Positions 33,866-43,280 of a stretch of DNA of 64,000 nt are shown here, one piece after another; positions within the stretch are counted from its first letter, which is position 1, and each line of letters starts with the position of its first letter. A program made the translations under genes and the position numbers. The stretch comes from Actinomycetes bacterium (lineage in GTDB: Bacteria > Actinomycetota > Acidimicrobiia > Acidimicrobiales > Ilumatobacteraceae): NCBI GenBank assembly GCA_025356335.1, contig JANXUF010000078.1, positions 1 to 64,000 of the forward strand, given 5' to 3'. Under the pieces are notes generated by a model. That model did no database searches and was not told the DNA's origin. It was given only the letters and a program-made list of their open reading frames with translations.

Positions 33866-34141
33866 ATGAGACTGACGAAGCGCAACGTGGAGGCACTGCT
33901 CGATCGTTACGACATCGACCCGATCGGGGCATTGACGACAGCGCTGAGGCGAGTACTCGAGATGCCGCACGCAAGCTGGGACGAGTTGCTGCTAGCCGGA
34001 CCGTTCACAGACGCCGAGCGGGCACGTCTGGGACGTGGCGATGACGGTGCACTCGACGAACTCGTCGGCGAGCTCAACGAGAACCGCGACCTTGCCCCGT
34101 TACACCAGCGCGTCGCCGACGACGGGTTGGGCGAAGCGTAG
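33866..34141 (+). CDS. small hypothetical protein
   Basis: The 91-residue, mostly helical and acidic protein (RNVEALLDRYDIDPIGALTT ... DGALDELVGELNENRDLA) starts with ATG 13 bp after the preceding gene, so it is likely co-transcribed. Its 3' end overlaps the DUF4262 gene on the other strand by 42 bp. The amphipathic start could be a helix-turn-helix-free protein-binding region. No family is recognised. Confidence 0.6.
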   Translation: MRLTKRNVEALLDRYDIDPIGALTTALRRVLEMPHASWDELLLAGPFTDAERARLGRGDDGALDELVGELNENRDLAPLHQRVADDGLGEA

Positions 34142-34591
34142 GCGTTGGTCGAAACCGGTTTCGTAGGGTAGGAAACCGTTGCGGTCAGGCCAGAGCAACT
34201 GCACGATGTCGAAGGCGCGGTCCTTGTACCAGGCAAGCGACGTCGAAAAAAACGGGCCCCATTCGTCGAGGGCGATTGGGGCGAAGACGCAGCGCAACTC
34301 GTTGTCCAACAGGCCGACGAGCTCCACTCCCAGCGGAATTTCTGTGCCACCGGCGAGCGCATCGGCGACCAACGAGGCGAGTCCGTTCGCTGCTGCCGGC
34401 ACCATCCCGAAGATGGCGATATCGGGAAACTCGTATGCCGCCGGGAATCCGATCGTGTACGCGTACGCAGGCACCGGCGGCTGGACCTCAGGACGAGCCT
34501 CGACCGGCTCGATCGCCCAGCCCTTGGTCTCGATCATCCACTCGATCTTTTCTCGGTGTGGGATGGCGAAATCCGGTAGTTCAACGCTCAC
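34100..34591 (-). CDS. DUF4262-family protein
   Basis: From GTG 34591 the 163-residue protein reads SVELPDFAIPHREKIEWMIE, PVPAYAYTIGFPAAYEFPDI and GVELVGLLDNELRCVFAPI, the pattern of DUF4262 (small cytosolic proteins with a YTIG-F core, unknown role). The frame continues upstream to 34780 but overlaps the SURF1 gene start, so the shorter form is chosen. It is divergent from SURF1. Confidence 0.75.
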   Translation of the reverse strand: MSVELPDFAIPHREKIEWMIETKGWAIEPVEARPEVQPPVPAYAYTIGFPAAYEFPDIAIFGMVPAAANGLASLVADALAGGTEIPLGVELVGLLDNELRCVFAPIALDEWGPFFSTSLAWYKDRAFDIVQLLWPDRNGFLPYETGFDQRLRFAQPVVGDALV

Positions 34592-34703
34592 CGGACAAGA
34601 CTGCCACACTCGCAGCACCTGTCGCACAGCGACTCCCCGATCACTGTCCGGCGGCCCCGGCCGCACGGCGCTTGCGGCACCGGAGGCGATACCGTTGACA
34701 GCG

Positions 34704-35423
34704 ATGTATCGGTTTCTGGCGAAGCCCAAGTGGATCCTTTTCACGTTGCTGATCGTCGGGCTGATGGTGCTGATGATCAACCTCGGGTTCTGGCAGCTCC
34801 GCCGTCTGCATCAACGTGAGGCCTTCAACAGCGAAGTCATCGGTCGATCGAAGATCGCCGCCATCGACGCCTCGAAGGCTGATCTCGATGATCAGGCTGC
34901 TCTCGACTGGTCCCGGGTCGAAGGCACGGGAACCTTCGAACCGGTACTCGGCCGGGTTGCCGTCAGCGGCGGCTGGCAGATCCTCTCGCCGCTCAAGCTG
35001 ACGAACGGCACGACGATCCTCGTGGTCCGCGGCTTCACCACCGAGGACAGGGATCGACCGCTGCCACCGGCCGGCACCGTGACGGTGCGGGGCTGGCTGC
35101 GTTCGGAGCCGACGAAAGCGACCCGCCCGATCCCTGCTCTCGACGGAGCGCAGCACGCGCTGGTCCTACAGAGCGGCGAAACGAACGACGGGGACCTCGC
35201 GCCTGTGGAACTGCCGACGCTGGACAACGGACCGCACCTGTCGTATGCATGCCAATGGTTCTTCTTCACACTGTGTGCCGCTATCGGCTGGGGACTCGTC
35301 GTGCGAAGAGAGACGAAGCCGAAGGACGAGGCCAAGCGCACCAAGAAGCGGTTCGACAAGAACCAGGCAGTTCCGTGGAGATCGGAAACCACCGAGTCGG
35401 CATCGGAGTCGACAAATGCCTGA
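34704..35423 (+). CDS. SURF1-family cytochrome oxidase biogenesis protein
   Basis: The 239-residue protein has the family layout: an N-terminal membrane helix (PKWILFTLLIVGLMVLMINL) followed by GFWQLRRLHQR, a periplasmic middle with VSGGWQILSPLKLTNGTTIL and VVRGF, and a second helix (WFFFTLCAAIGWGLVVRRET). A Lys-rich tail follows (KPKDEAKRTKKRFDKNQ). SURF1 helps insert haem a into cytochrome c oxidase. ATG 34704 is set by the first helix. The gene stands alone here; oxidase genes are not in the window. Confidence 0.88.
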   Translation: MYRFLAKPKWILFTLLIVGLMVLMINLGFWQLRRLHQREAFNSEVIGRSKIAAIDASKADLDDQAALDWSRVEGTGTFEPVLGRVAVSGGWQILSPLKLTNGTTILVVRGFTTEDRDRPLPPAGTVTVRGWLRSEPTKATRPIPALDGAQHALVLQSGETNDGDLAPVELPTLDNGPHLSYACQWFFFTLCAAIGWGLVVRRETKPKDEAKRTKKRFDKNQAVPWRSETTESASESTNA

Positions 35424-35478
35424 GCCAGCCGAGCAGCGCCGGCGGGCTCGTTGATCAAGTTGCCGCCCGATCAGGCAG

Positions 35479-36729
35479 CTACTCGAACAGCGACCGTCCG
35501 ATCCAGCCGTCGGCGGCGACGCCGGGTGGTACGGCGAACAGCGCGCTCGACGTGTGCTTGATGTACTCGTTGAGCGCGTCGACGTGTGCCAACTGTTGCT
35601 GCAGTTCGACGAATTGCGTTGCCGGGTTGCGTTGGAAGGCGATGAAAAACAGGCCGCTGTCGAGTTGGCCGGTCACCGCATCGATACCGTCGGCGTAGTT
35701 GTAACCACGGCGTAGGAGTTTCACGCCTGACGTCGTCGGGTGAGCGAGACGGACATGCGCCGTCAGCGGGATCGTCGGCACGCCGTCACGATCTTTGTTG
35801 TCGAGATCGAGGTCGTCGAACTCTGTCGAACCGCTCAGCGGTGCACCGTTCAACTTCTTGCGCCCGAATGTCGTCTGCTGATCCGTGAGGCTCGCTCGAT
35901 CCCAGACCTCGAGCAGGATGCGGATGCGCCTGGCGACGAGGTAGGTTCCGCCGGTCATCCATGCGGGACCGTCGGACGCGCCGACCCAGACGGCTTCGGT
36001 CATCGCTGCCCGGTCCTCGCCGTTGAGGTTGTTCGTCCCGTCCTTGAACCCCATCAGGTTCCGCGGTGTCGTCTGTTTCGTCGACGTCGACGATGACGGT
36101 CCGAAACCGAGTTGGCTCCATCTGGCCGTCAGTACGCCCTTGGAAGTCCGTGCCAGGTGGTGCACGGCGTGGAAGGCGACCTGCGGATCGTCGCAGCAGA
36201 TCTGCACGCCGATGTCGCCGTTCGAGCGTTGGGGATCGAGCACATCGAGACTGCCGAAGCTCGGGATGTCCTGCAGCGCCGCCGGCAGTTTCGCCGCGAG
36301 TCCGAAGCGATCCGTGCCGTCGGTGGCGACGAAGAGCGAACGGCCGAACCCGAACGTCATCGTCAGCGAATTCGGCCCGAGGCCCAGCGCTTCACCGTTG
36401 TCGTCCGGCGGAGCACCACCGGCCGGTGCTGTGTTCCCTGCTGTCTGCCCCTGGGTCAACCGTCGCGCCAGCGTCGTCCAGGTCTGCAGCAGTAACGAGA
36501 GATCCGCTGGTTGTGTGCCGGGCAGGACGTCGAAGGCGACGAACAGCAGACGTTGCTGCGTCGCGGTCGTCACCCCGGCCTGGTGTTCGCCCTCGAATGG
36601 AACGGTCGTGCTTCCCGGGCGTGCTGCTGCGCCGGCAGGCCCGGAATCGGTTGAACATCCGGCGCCGATCGCCAGCGCAGCGGCCGTGCCACCGGCACCG
36701 GTGAGGAACCGGCGGCGGGACAAACTCAT
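35479..36729 (-). CDS. efeB: Dyp-type peroxidase / deferrochelatase EfeB
   Basis: The 416-residue protein has a twin-arginine signal (SLSRRRFLTGAGGTAAALAI then a GC lipobox-like site) and the Dyp peroxidase signature GFKDGTNN with the catalytic Asp and, later, VRLAHPTT near the haem-ligand region and LLRRGYNYADG. In EfeUOB the protein acts outside the membrane and oxidises ferrous iron or frees iron from haem. ATG 36729 fits the signal; an ATG/GTG five codons upstream is also open. It is the third gene of the operon, 27 bp after efeO. Confidence 0.93.
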   Translation of the reverse strand: MSLSRRRFLTGAGGTAAALAIGAGCSTDSGPAGAAARPGSTTVPFEGEHQAGVTTATQQRLLFVAFDVLPGTQPADLSLLLQTWTTLARRLTQGQTAGNTAPAGGAPPDDNGEALGLGPNSLTMTFGFGRSLFVATDGTDRFGLAAKLPAALQDIPSFGSLDVLDPQRSNGDIGVQICCDDPQVAFHAVHHLARTSKGVLTARWSQLGFGPSSSTSTKQTTPRNLMGFKDGTNNLNGEDRAAMTEAVWVGASDGPAWMTGGTYLVARRIRILLEVWDRASLTDQQTTFGRKKLNGAPLSGSTEFDDLDLDNKDRDGVPTIPLTAHVRLAHPTTSGVKLLRRGYNYADGIDAVTGQLDSGLFFIAFQRNPATQFVELQQQLAHVDALNEYIKHTSSALFAVPPGVAADGWIGRSLFE

Positions 36730-36756
36730 GACGCACCAATCCACGACGTGATCACG

Positions 36757-37887
36757 TCAGGCCACCGCCGCTGCAACCTTGGACAACGGCACGCCGAGCG
36801 CATCGACGAGATCGGCGAGCGCCCTGGTGTCGGCGGGTGTGAGCGCGGTGTACGAAATGTACGTGCCGCCCCGGCCGGTCTTGTAGGTCTTCAGTTTGTC
36901 GGTGACGTCGCCGAAACGCTTCGACAGTTCGGTATCCAAGCCGGAGGCGCGATCGGCGATGATCGGTTTGACGGCGAGATAGGCCTCGTAGGCACCTTCG
37001 ACGTTGGCCTCGAAATCCGAGAGGTCGGTGTGGCTGTAGCGATCCTCTTCGCCGGTGATCTTCGAACTCGACACCTCGCCGAGCAACTCGACAGCGCCGT
37101 TGGCGATCTGCGCCGGTTCCAGTTCGACGGTCTTGACGAGGGCGACCAGCGTGGCGATGTTGGCGTCGAGGCCGGTTGCCAGCGTTTTGGTGGCGTCTGT
37201 GATCGCGCCGTCGACCCAGAGGTGCTTCTCGATGGCGTGGAAACCGGTCCACTGATCCGCCGGGACGTCGCCCTCTCGGGCGTCGAGCAGTGGGTCGAGG
37301 TCACCGAAGCTCTCGGCGACCGGCTCGATCGCCTCATAGGGGGCACGGGCCGAGGCGAACATCGACTTCGATGTGTCGACATCGCCGGAGCGCACCGCAT
37401 CGGTGAACGCCTTGCTGTCGGTCGTCAGCAACGCCGTCTTGCGCTCGACGAATGCACGATAGGCGGCAACCGCCGCCGCCTGTGCCGTCGCTGTCGAATC
37501 GGCGGTCGCCGGACTGGCAGCGCCGGGACCGACCGTCAGTACGCCTCTTTCGTTTTTCGTGCCGCCGGGGCAGTAGGTCACGAACGAACCTTCCTTGAGC
37601 GTCAGGGTGAATTTCCCCGACAGTCCAGAAGCGACGTTCTCGGCCTCGCCGAGGATCTTCGTGCCGTCGAGGACCTCGAACTCGGTGACGCCGGCGGCAC
37701 CCTTGTTGGTGACGTCGAAGGTGGTCGGTCCTGCCGGCGTCGTGAGCTCGGCCGGCGAACAGCCTTCGTCGGTGATCGACACGAGAACGTGAGCGGTCTT
37801 GTCAGAGGAGCCGGTGCTGCTGCTCGATCCACAGGCTGCAAGTGTGGCAATCGGGGCAGCAACCATCAGCATTGCGACGCGGCGCAT
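36757..37887 (-). CDS. efeO: EfeO iron-uptake lipoprotein
   Basis: The 376-residue protein starts with a lipoprotein signal (RRVAMLMVAAPIATLAACGS), then a cupredoxin-like domain of about 110 residues with Cys in TDEGCSPAEL and VTYCPGG, then a helical M75 domain with the metal motif GFHAIEKHLW and later DRYSHTDLSDFEANVEGAYE. It brings ferrous iron to the EfeU channel at the outer face of the membrane. ATG 37887 is set by the signal. It follows efeU with 58 bp between. Confidence 0.93.
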   Translation of the reverse strand: MRRVAMLMVAAPIATLAACGSSSSTGSSDKTAHVLVSITDEGCSPAELTTPAGPTTFDVTNKGAAGVTEFEVLDGTKILGEAENVASGLSGKFTLTLKEGSFVTYCPGGTKNERGVLTVGPGAASPATADSTATAQAAAVAAYRAFVERKTALLTTDSKAFTDAVRSGDVDTSKSMFASARAPYEAIEPVAESFGDLDPLLDAREGDVPADQWTGFHAIEKHLWVDGAITDATKTLATGLDANIATLVALVKTVELEPAQIANGAVELLGEVSSSKITGEEDRYSHTDLSDFEANVEGAYEAYLAVKPIIADRASGLDTELSKRFGDVTDKLKTYKTGRGGTYISYTALTPADTRALADLVDALGVPLSKVAAAVA

Positions 37888-37945
37888 AGAACACTTCCTT
37901 TGTTCACGGGATATCCGGGGGTCAGGTGGGAGAACCAGTGGGCGG

Positions 37946-38797
37946 TCAGGCGCGCGCCGGTTCTCGTGCCGCACTGGTCGGGGCCGAGGAACGGGTGCTG
38001 GTGGCCGGCCAGAGGACGATCGATATCAGCACTGCGGCCACGCCGAGCCAGACGGCTGCTTCACCGATCGTCGGTTTCGGTTGCAGACCGAACATCCCGG
38101 TCAGCAGCGCCGACCGGATGGTGCCCGGCTCGACCAGCCATGTGAGGTCTGCGGCTTGCGATTGGAAGCTGTTGAACCAGCCGGCCTCGTGGGCGGTGTG
38201 CAGTGCGAGCGAAGCGAGTCCGGCGGCAACGAGTGCCAACACGACCCCGGTGAAGCGGAAGAACTTCGCCATGTCGATTTTCACGCTGCCGCGATACAGC
38301 AGCATGCCGACGACGACGGCCACGACGATGCCGAGGATCGCCCCGAGGGTCGCCTGTTTGGCGTTGGTCGATGACTGAGTGGCGGCGACGAGGAAAACGG
38401 CGGTCTCGAGACCCTCGCGGAGCACAGCGAGGAACGCCATCAGGATCAGTGCGCGCGTCGAACCATTTTCGAGCGCGGTCCCTGCAGCGGCTTCGAGCGA
38501 ACGCTTGACGTCAACGGCATGACGACGCATCCACAACATCATCCAGATGACCATCGCCAGTGCGATCAGGCCGACGATCGTTTCGAGGCCCTCCTGCTTC
38601 TGCTGCGGCAGCGAGTCCTCGGCGTGGTGCAGAGCGATGCCGATACCGAGGCACAGCACCGACGCCAAGCCGACGCCGAACAACAGCGGGCCCCTGTGCG
38701 CCGAACCGGTGCGGGCCTTGAGGAATGCTGCAACGATCGCCACGATGAGCGAGGCCTCGACGCCCTCGCGCAGCCCGATCACAAAGGTGGGGATCAC
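37946..38797 (-). CDS. efeU: EfeU/FTR1 iron permease
   Basis: The 283-residue membrane protein has seven hydrophobic segments and both REGxE iron motifs: GLREGVEASL at the N-terminus and AVLREGLETAVF in the fourth helix. It moves ferric iron into the cell. ATG 38797; the last 30 residues are polar and Ala-rich. It is the first gene of efeUOB and lies 15 bp downstream of a DtxR/IdeR-type box, so it should be shut off when iron is ample. Confidence 0.95.
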   Translation of the reverse strand: MIPTFVIGLREGVEASLIVAIVAAFLKARTGSAHRGPLLFGVGLASVLCLGIGIALHHAEDSLPQQKQEGLETIVGLIALAMVIWMMLWMRRHAVDVKRSLEAAAGTALENGSTRALILMAFLAVLREGLETAVFLVAATQSSTNAKQATLGAILGIVVAVVVGMLLYRGSVKIDMAKFFRFTGVVLALVAAGLASLALHTAHEAGWFNSFQSQAADLTWLVEPGTIRSALLTGMFGLQPKPTIGEAAVWLGVAAVLISIVLWPATSTRSSAPTSAAREPARA

Positions 38798-38812
38798 GCA
38801 CCATGTTCTAGC

Positions 38813-38828
38813 ATTAGGTGAACCTAAT
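38813..38828. promoter_or_regulatory. DtxR/IdeR-type iron box ahead of efeUOB
   Basis: ATTAGGT-GA-ACCTAAT has perfect 7-bp arms and the TTAGG ... CCTAA core of actinobacterial iron boxes. It is 15 bp before the efeU start, so the iron-bound repressor would block the start of transcription. Confidence 0.85.
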
Positions 38829-38860
38829 ATACAACATCAAGGACAGTTATTCCGGACTGG

Positions 38861-39829
38861 CTAGCGACCAGACTCCAGCTGCCGCATCCTGCGGAACTGC
38901 TCGACGATGTCAGGAGAGCGGTGCGCAGGGTCGAGTTGGCGATAGACGGCCTCGACGTTGACGGCGACACGGCCACGTTCCCCCCAGCGGTCGAAACCAT
39001 GAAGGCCCAGACCGTTGGCGGCGATCTCCTGGGCTGCGTCGAACGGATCGACGCCGTCGCGGAAACAGGCTGTCGCCTGCTCGTCGATGAATGCCAGATA
39101 GGCGCGGGAGGCCGCTACCCCACTCAGATCGGTGACCGGGCCGTGTCCCGGAACGACGGTCTCGACGTCGAGATCAGCGATCAGATCACACGCTGCAACC
39201 CAGTTGGACAACGGCCCGGCCCAGACGATCGGGGTGCCACCGCTGAACAGGATGTCACCGGTGAACACGGTGCGCGCCGCAGGCACGTGGACGATCACGT
39301 CTCCCTTGGTGTGCGCCGGACCCACCTCGATCAACTCGACGACGCGACCGCCGACATCCAGGCTCAGCCGTCCGTCGAACGTACTGGTCGGCGATCGACC
39401 GACGATGCCGGCGAAGTCGAACTCACCGAAGAAACTGCGGAACAGCTCGCCGACGTCGCCATCGGCGTGTAACAACGCCGCCATCATCGCCGCAGGAACC
39501 TCGGCCATCTCAGCTGCAGCTGCCGTCGAGGCAATGATCTCGGCATCGGCGAGCAGTTCGTTGCCGTAGCAGTGATCGCCGTTGGCGTGGGTGTTGACGA
39601 GCGTGCCGATCGGCGCCTGCCGGGTGACGCCTGCCATCGACTCGAGCATGTTGGCAGTGAGCCGTAGGTCGAACAGTGTGTCGACGAGCAGCGAGACACC
39701 GTCGGCGACGATCAGTCCGGCATTGCTCCAACCCCATCCGCCGTCCGGCTGGATGTAGGCGAAGCAACCGTTGCCGACATCGTGCAGGCCGAGCGTGTAC
39801 GTCCATCGGTCCGTGGCACCTTCGCTCAT
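38861..39829 (-). CDS. MBL-fold metallo-hydrolase
   Basis: The 322-residue protein has the metal-binding loop THANGDHCYGNE (a variant of HxHxDH with Asn in place of the second His), later GPAHTKGDVIVHVP, FTGDILFSGG and VVPGHGPVTDLSG, all in the usual order. A C-terminal helical part follows. The THANGDH form is known in a subgroup of the family with unassigned substrates. ATG 39829. The gene stands alone between the efe operon and the acyltransferase gene. Confidence 0.88.
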   Translation of the reverse strand: MSEGATDRWTYTLGLHDVGNGCFAYIQPDGGWGWSNAGLIVADGVSLLVDTLFDLRLTANMLESMAGVTRQAPIGTLVNTHANGDHCYGNELLADAEIIASTAAAAEMAEVPAAMMAALLHADGDVGELFRSFFGEFDFAGIVGRSPTSTFDGRLSLDVGGRVVELIEVGPAHTKGDVIVHVPAARTVFTGDILFSGGTPIVWAGPLSNWVAACDLIADLDVETVVPGHGPVTDLSGVAASRAYLAFIDEQATACFRDGVDPFDAAQEIAANGLGLHGFDRWGERGRVAVNVEAVYRQLDPAHRSPDIVEQFRRMRQLESGR

Positions 39830-39967
39830 GGGTCATCACTAGCACCAAACCGGCATCCGGTCTTGCTCGAGGGGGCGACTGCCGAGGCTCGCCTGAATCT
39901 CGACGCTCCACCTTCGCTGGTGTGTCCGTTGTCATAGCGGGATCGCGATGTCATAGTCTGACCGGCG

Positions 39968-41701
39968 ATGAAACAACTCAGCAGCACCGACGTCGGATTC
40001 CTGACGATGGAATCCGCGTCTAACTTCGGCCATGTGTCGTCGCTGAACATCTACGACCCGTCGACTGCGCCGGGCGGTGGCGGGCTCGAGGTCACCAAGA
40101 AGATCATCCTCGAACGCATCGACCTGTTGCAGCCGTTCCGCCGGCGCCTTGTCGAGGTCCCGTTCGGCATGGATCTGCCCTACTGGATCGAGGACCCGAA
40201 CTTCGACATCGACTTTCACGTGCGCCACCATGCCGTGCCGCCGCCCGGAACCCCGGAGCAGCTGTCAGACGTCGTTTCCCGGATCATTGCCAGACCGCTC
40301 GACCGCAGCCGCCCGTTGTGGGAGTTGTACGTCATCGAGGGCGTCGAGGGTGGCAAGTACATCGCCCAGCTGACGAAGATCCATCACGCCACGATCGATG
40401 GTGCTGCCGGCGCGCTGATGCTGGCGGCGATCCTCGATGTCGACTCCGAGTACCGCCCGCACGGAGAACCCGCCGAGTGGATCCCCGACAGGATCCCGAC
40501 CGATCAGGAGATGTTGCGCATCACCGCCGGCGAGTTCCTCCGCCGTCCGGAAAAGGTGATTCGCCAGAGCATCAAGGCGTTCCGTGAACTCGCAGCTGCC
40601 AGCCAGAACGGCGGACTGCGGGCGCTCGCCGATGTTGCGGCTCAACCGATGCCGGGCCTGTTGGGTTCGATCATGCGCAAACGCCTCCGAGGCGACATCC
40701 CAGAGGACCTCGATCGAGCACCGGCGCTGCCCACGACCCAGGCTCCGCATACTCCGTGGAACAGGACGATCACGCCGCACCGGCGTTTTGCGTTCACTTC
40801 GATCTCGCTCGACGAGGCCAAGAAGATCCGTCGTGCTCACGGCGTCACCTTCAACGACGTGGTGATGGCGTTGTGCTCCGGTGCGCTGCGGAAGTACCTG
40901 GAGATCCACGACTGTCTGCCGGACGAACCGCTGATCGCCATGGTTCCCGTCAGCATCCGCACCGGCGACGAGACCGACGTCTACCAGAACCGAGTCTCGG
41001 CACTGCTCTCCAACCTGGCGACGAACGAGCCGGACGCGCTGCGACGGCTGAAGATCATCTCCGCTTCGATGAACACCGCCAAGGAAGGCGTCAAGACGAT
41101 TCCTGCCGAGGTGTTGACCGACTTCGGCCAGTTCGCTCCGCCGGCGATCGCCGCCAGAGCGATGCGTCTCGCCAGCCGCCTGCGCATTGCCGATCGCATG
41201 AACCCGCCGTTCAACGTGATCATCTCCAACGTCCCGGGCCCGAACCACCGCTTGTATTCCGCAGGCGCTGAACTGAAGCACTTCTACCCGGTGTCGACGA
41301 TCACGGACGGCCTCGGCCTCAACATGACGGTGCAGAGCTACAACGGCAACCTCGATTTCGGTTTCGTTTCCTGCCGTGAACTGATGCCCGACCTGTGGGT
41401 GATCACCGATCTGCTGCACGAGGCAATGGCCGATCTGCTGGCGACGATCCCTGCCGACGACGACACCGTCTCGATACCGACGGCAATGGTGCCGGAGCCA
41501 ACAGCTGTGCCGTCGAAGAAAGCCGCGCCAGTGAAGAAAGCTGCCAAGAAGGCGGCGCCGTCGAAGCAAGCGGCAGCCGAGAACGCCGCGCCAGTGAAGA
41601 AAGCGGCAGCCGAGAAAGCCGAAGCCTCCAAGCGCGCTGGTCGCGTCGAAAAAGCCAAACCCAAGAAGGCACCGTCGAAGAAAGCGAAGCCGACCGCCTG
41701 A
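39968..41701 (+). CDS. wax ester synthase / diacylglycerol acyltransferase (WS/DGAT)
   Basis: The protein has 577 residues; the first 500 or so match WS/DGAT: LSSTDVGFLTMES at the N-terminus, the active site HHATIDGA (HHxxxDG with one residue shifted), PLWELYVIEG upstream of it, and NVIISNVPGPNHRLYSAGAE with GLGLNMTVQSYNG near the C-terminal fold. It makes wax esters or triacylglycerol from acyl-CoA at the inner membrane. The last 70 residues are an Ala/Lys repeat tail (KKAAPVKKAAKKAAPSKQAA and on), resembling histone H1-like tails. ATG 39968. Confidence 0.9.
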   Translation: MKQLSSTDVGFLTMESASNFGHVSSLNIYDPSTAPGGGGLEVTKKIILERIDLLQPFRRRLVEVPFGMDLPYWIEDPNFDIDFHVRHHAVPPPGTPEQLSDVVSRIIARPLDRSRPLWELYVIEGVEGGKYIAQLTKIHHATIDGAAGALMLAAILDVDSEYRPHGEPAEWIPDRIPTDQEMLRITAGEFLRRPEKVIRQSIKAFRELAAASQNGGLRALADVAAQPMPGLLGSIMRKRLRGDIPEDLDRAPALPTTQAPHTPWNRTITPHRRFAFTSISLDEAKKIRRAHGVTFNDVVMALCSGALRKYLEIHDCLPDEPLIAMVPVSIRTGDETDVYQNRVSALLSNLATNEPDALRRLKIISASMNTAKEGVKTIPAEVLTDFGQFAPPAIAARAMRLASRLRIADRMNPPFNVIISNVPGPNHRLYSAGAELKHFYPVSTITDGLGLNMTVQSYNGNLDFGFVSCRELMPDLWVITDLLHEAMADLLATIPADDDTVSIPTAMVPEPTAVPSKKAAPVKKAAKKAAPSKQAAAENAAPVKKAAAEKAEASKRAGRVEKAKPKKAPSKKAKPTA

Positions 41702-41728
41702 ACAGGATGATGTTCGACGAGGTCGGTG

Positions 41729-41756
41729 AGCTCAGCCGGAAACGACGGCTCGAGCT
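41729..41756. terminator. hairpin between convergent genes
   Basis: AGCTC-AGCCG pairs with CGGCTCGAGCT across a 7-base GAAACGA loop, with one bulged base, and TTT follows on the plus strand. It lies between the stops of the WS/DGAT and GMC genes and can serve both. Confidence 0.6.
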
Positions 41757-41757
41757 T

Positions 41758-43146
41758 TCATTCCTGGTCGGCTGCGATCATGGCTGCGAGACGTTCGGCC
41801 ATCGCCACGACCGTGAAATGCGGGCCGGCTCGCGGGAGTGACGGCATGATCGAGGAGTCGCACACCCGAAGGCCTTCGTACCCGCGCACCCGGCACTGAC
41901 CGTCGAGGACCGTGCCAAGTGCGCATGTTCCGGCCGCATGGTAGTAACCACCGAGACCGTCACGAAGTTGATCGTCCGACTGCGGAAGTGGTGTCAACGT
42001 CGACCATCTCCTGAACGGCTCGCGGCGCAGCAACGCCGCCAGCTGATCGACGCCGGACCGCAATCGCCGCATGTCGCGCTCGTCGTCGAGGAGGTGGAGA
42101 TCGATGTCGGCGTCGTGGCCGTTCGCCGCCAAACGGACCGTGCCGCGGGAGTACGTCTTCATCAGGCCGAGGAGCAGCATTGCCGTGTCCGGCACCGCTC
42201 GGCCGAGGTGCTCCAATGCCAGCAACTGGAGATCGGCCGCCTCCTCCCCCGAACTCATCCTCGCCACCACGGCGATCGCCAACGAATCCTGATCGGTGGT
42301 TTCGACGTCCACTCCGTCGTGCTCCGGATCGTCCGGTGCCGGTTCGCTCGGTGCGGGCGTCGGGCGTTCGAGTGCAATCCCGATCCCGGCATGTTCGCAC
42401 AGGTTGTCGCCGACGCCAGGCGTGTCGATCCCCGAGCGCAGGAGCAGGAGCGGTGACCCGATCGCCCCGGTGGCAACGATCACCAGTGCCCCATGGTGTT
42501 CGTTCCCGTCACTGCTGCCGTCGCCACTGCTCAGGTGGACACCGACCACGCGACGGCCATCGATCAGCAACCGTGTCACCGGACTCCCGGCGAGCACCCG
42601 CAGCCGGTCCGGCGGCGGGTCGAGGTAGGCGGCGGCGACGTCGGCGCGACGTCCGTCGGCGAACCGTGTGAGCATCGTCGGCGCAGCCTGGTCTGGCAGC
42701 GCCGACATCAGCGCCCGCCCGAGCGGGCCGATCTCCGCCTGCCCTGGCAGATGGAGGACCAGTTCCGTGCGGGTGAACCACGGGGACAGGCCGTTCCACC
42801 CCCAGCCGAACGCACCGGACCGTTCCCACCCCTCGTAGTCATCTGCAATCCCGGGATAGGCGATCATCCCGTTGATCGAAGACGATCCGCCGACTCCGAG
42901 CCCGCGACTGTAGGGAGAAAGCCCGGATGTCGGCGTGTTGCGTGCCAACTGCCCGGGCCACACCCGGCCGGGAACAGACGCTGCGTCGAAAAAGTTGCTC
43001 GAGGCGATACCGGCCGGGACCTGAGTTCCGGTCTGGTTCGGGCCCGCCTCCACGAGCAGCACAGATCGTCCGCTCTCTGCCAACCGAGTGGCCAGCACCA
43101 CCCCAGAGGACCCGGCGCCGATCACGATGACGTCGAATCGGCTCAC
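41758..43146 (-). CDS. GMC-family oxidoreductase
   Basis: The 462-residue flavoprotein starts FDVIVIGAGSSGVVLATRLA (FAD motif), continues VLLVEAGP, GVGGSSSINGMIAYPG, IVATGAIGSPLLLLRSGID and ends YYHAAGTCALG and CDSSIMPSLPRAGPHFTVVA, the GMC signature near the catalytic His. It oxidises an alcohol, as choline dehydrogenase does; the substrate is open. GTG 43146. A run of about 20 residues in the middle (PTPAPSEPAPDDPEHDGVDV) is an acidic loop not usual for the family. Divergent from the purine operon. Confidence 0.88.
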   Translation of the reverse strand: MSRFDVIVIGAGSSGVVLATRLAESGRSVLLVEAGPNQTGTQVPAGIASSNFFDAASVPGRVWPGQLARNTPTSGLSPYSRGLGVGGSSSINGMIAYPGIADDYEGWERSGAFGWGWNGLSPWFTRTELVLHLPGQAEIGPLGRALMSALPDQAAPTMLTRFADGRRADVAAAYLDPPPDRLRVLAGSPVTRLLIDGRRVVGVHLSSGDGSSDGNEHHGALVIVATGAIGSPLLLLRSGIDTPGVGDNLCEHAGIGIALERPTPAPSEPAPDDPEHDGVDVETTDQDSLAIAVVARMSSGEEAADLQLLALEHLGRAVPDTAMLLLGLMKTYSRGTVRLAANGHDADIDLHLLDDERDMRRLRSGVDQLAALLRREPFRRWSTLTPLPQSDDQLRDGLGGYYHAAGTCALGTVLDGQCRVRGYEGLRVCDSSIMPSLPRAGPHFTVVAMAERLAAMIAADQE

Positions 43147-43280
43147 CTGCCCACGATGCCACAGCCCGGAGCCGGCCCTGCGTTATCCGGCACAGACGTT
43201 TATTTTTCGTTCAATTGCGCGGGGGCCATCCGCCGACTGGCTACGGTCGACTGGGTGATCCAGCGGAGGGATTCCCGGGC

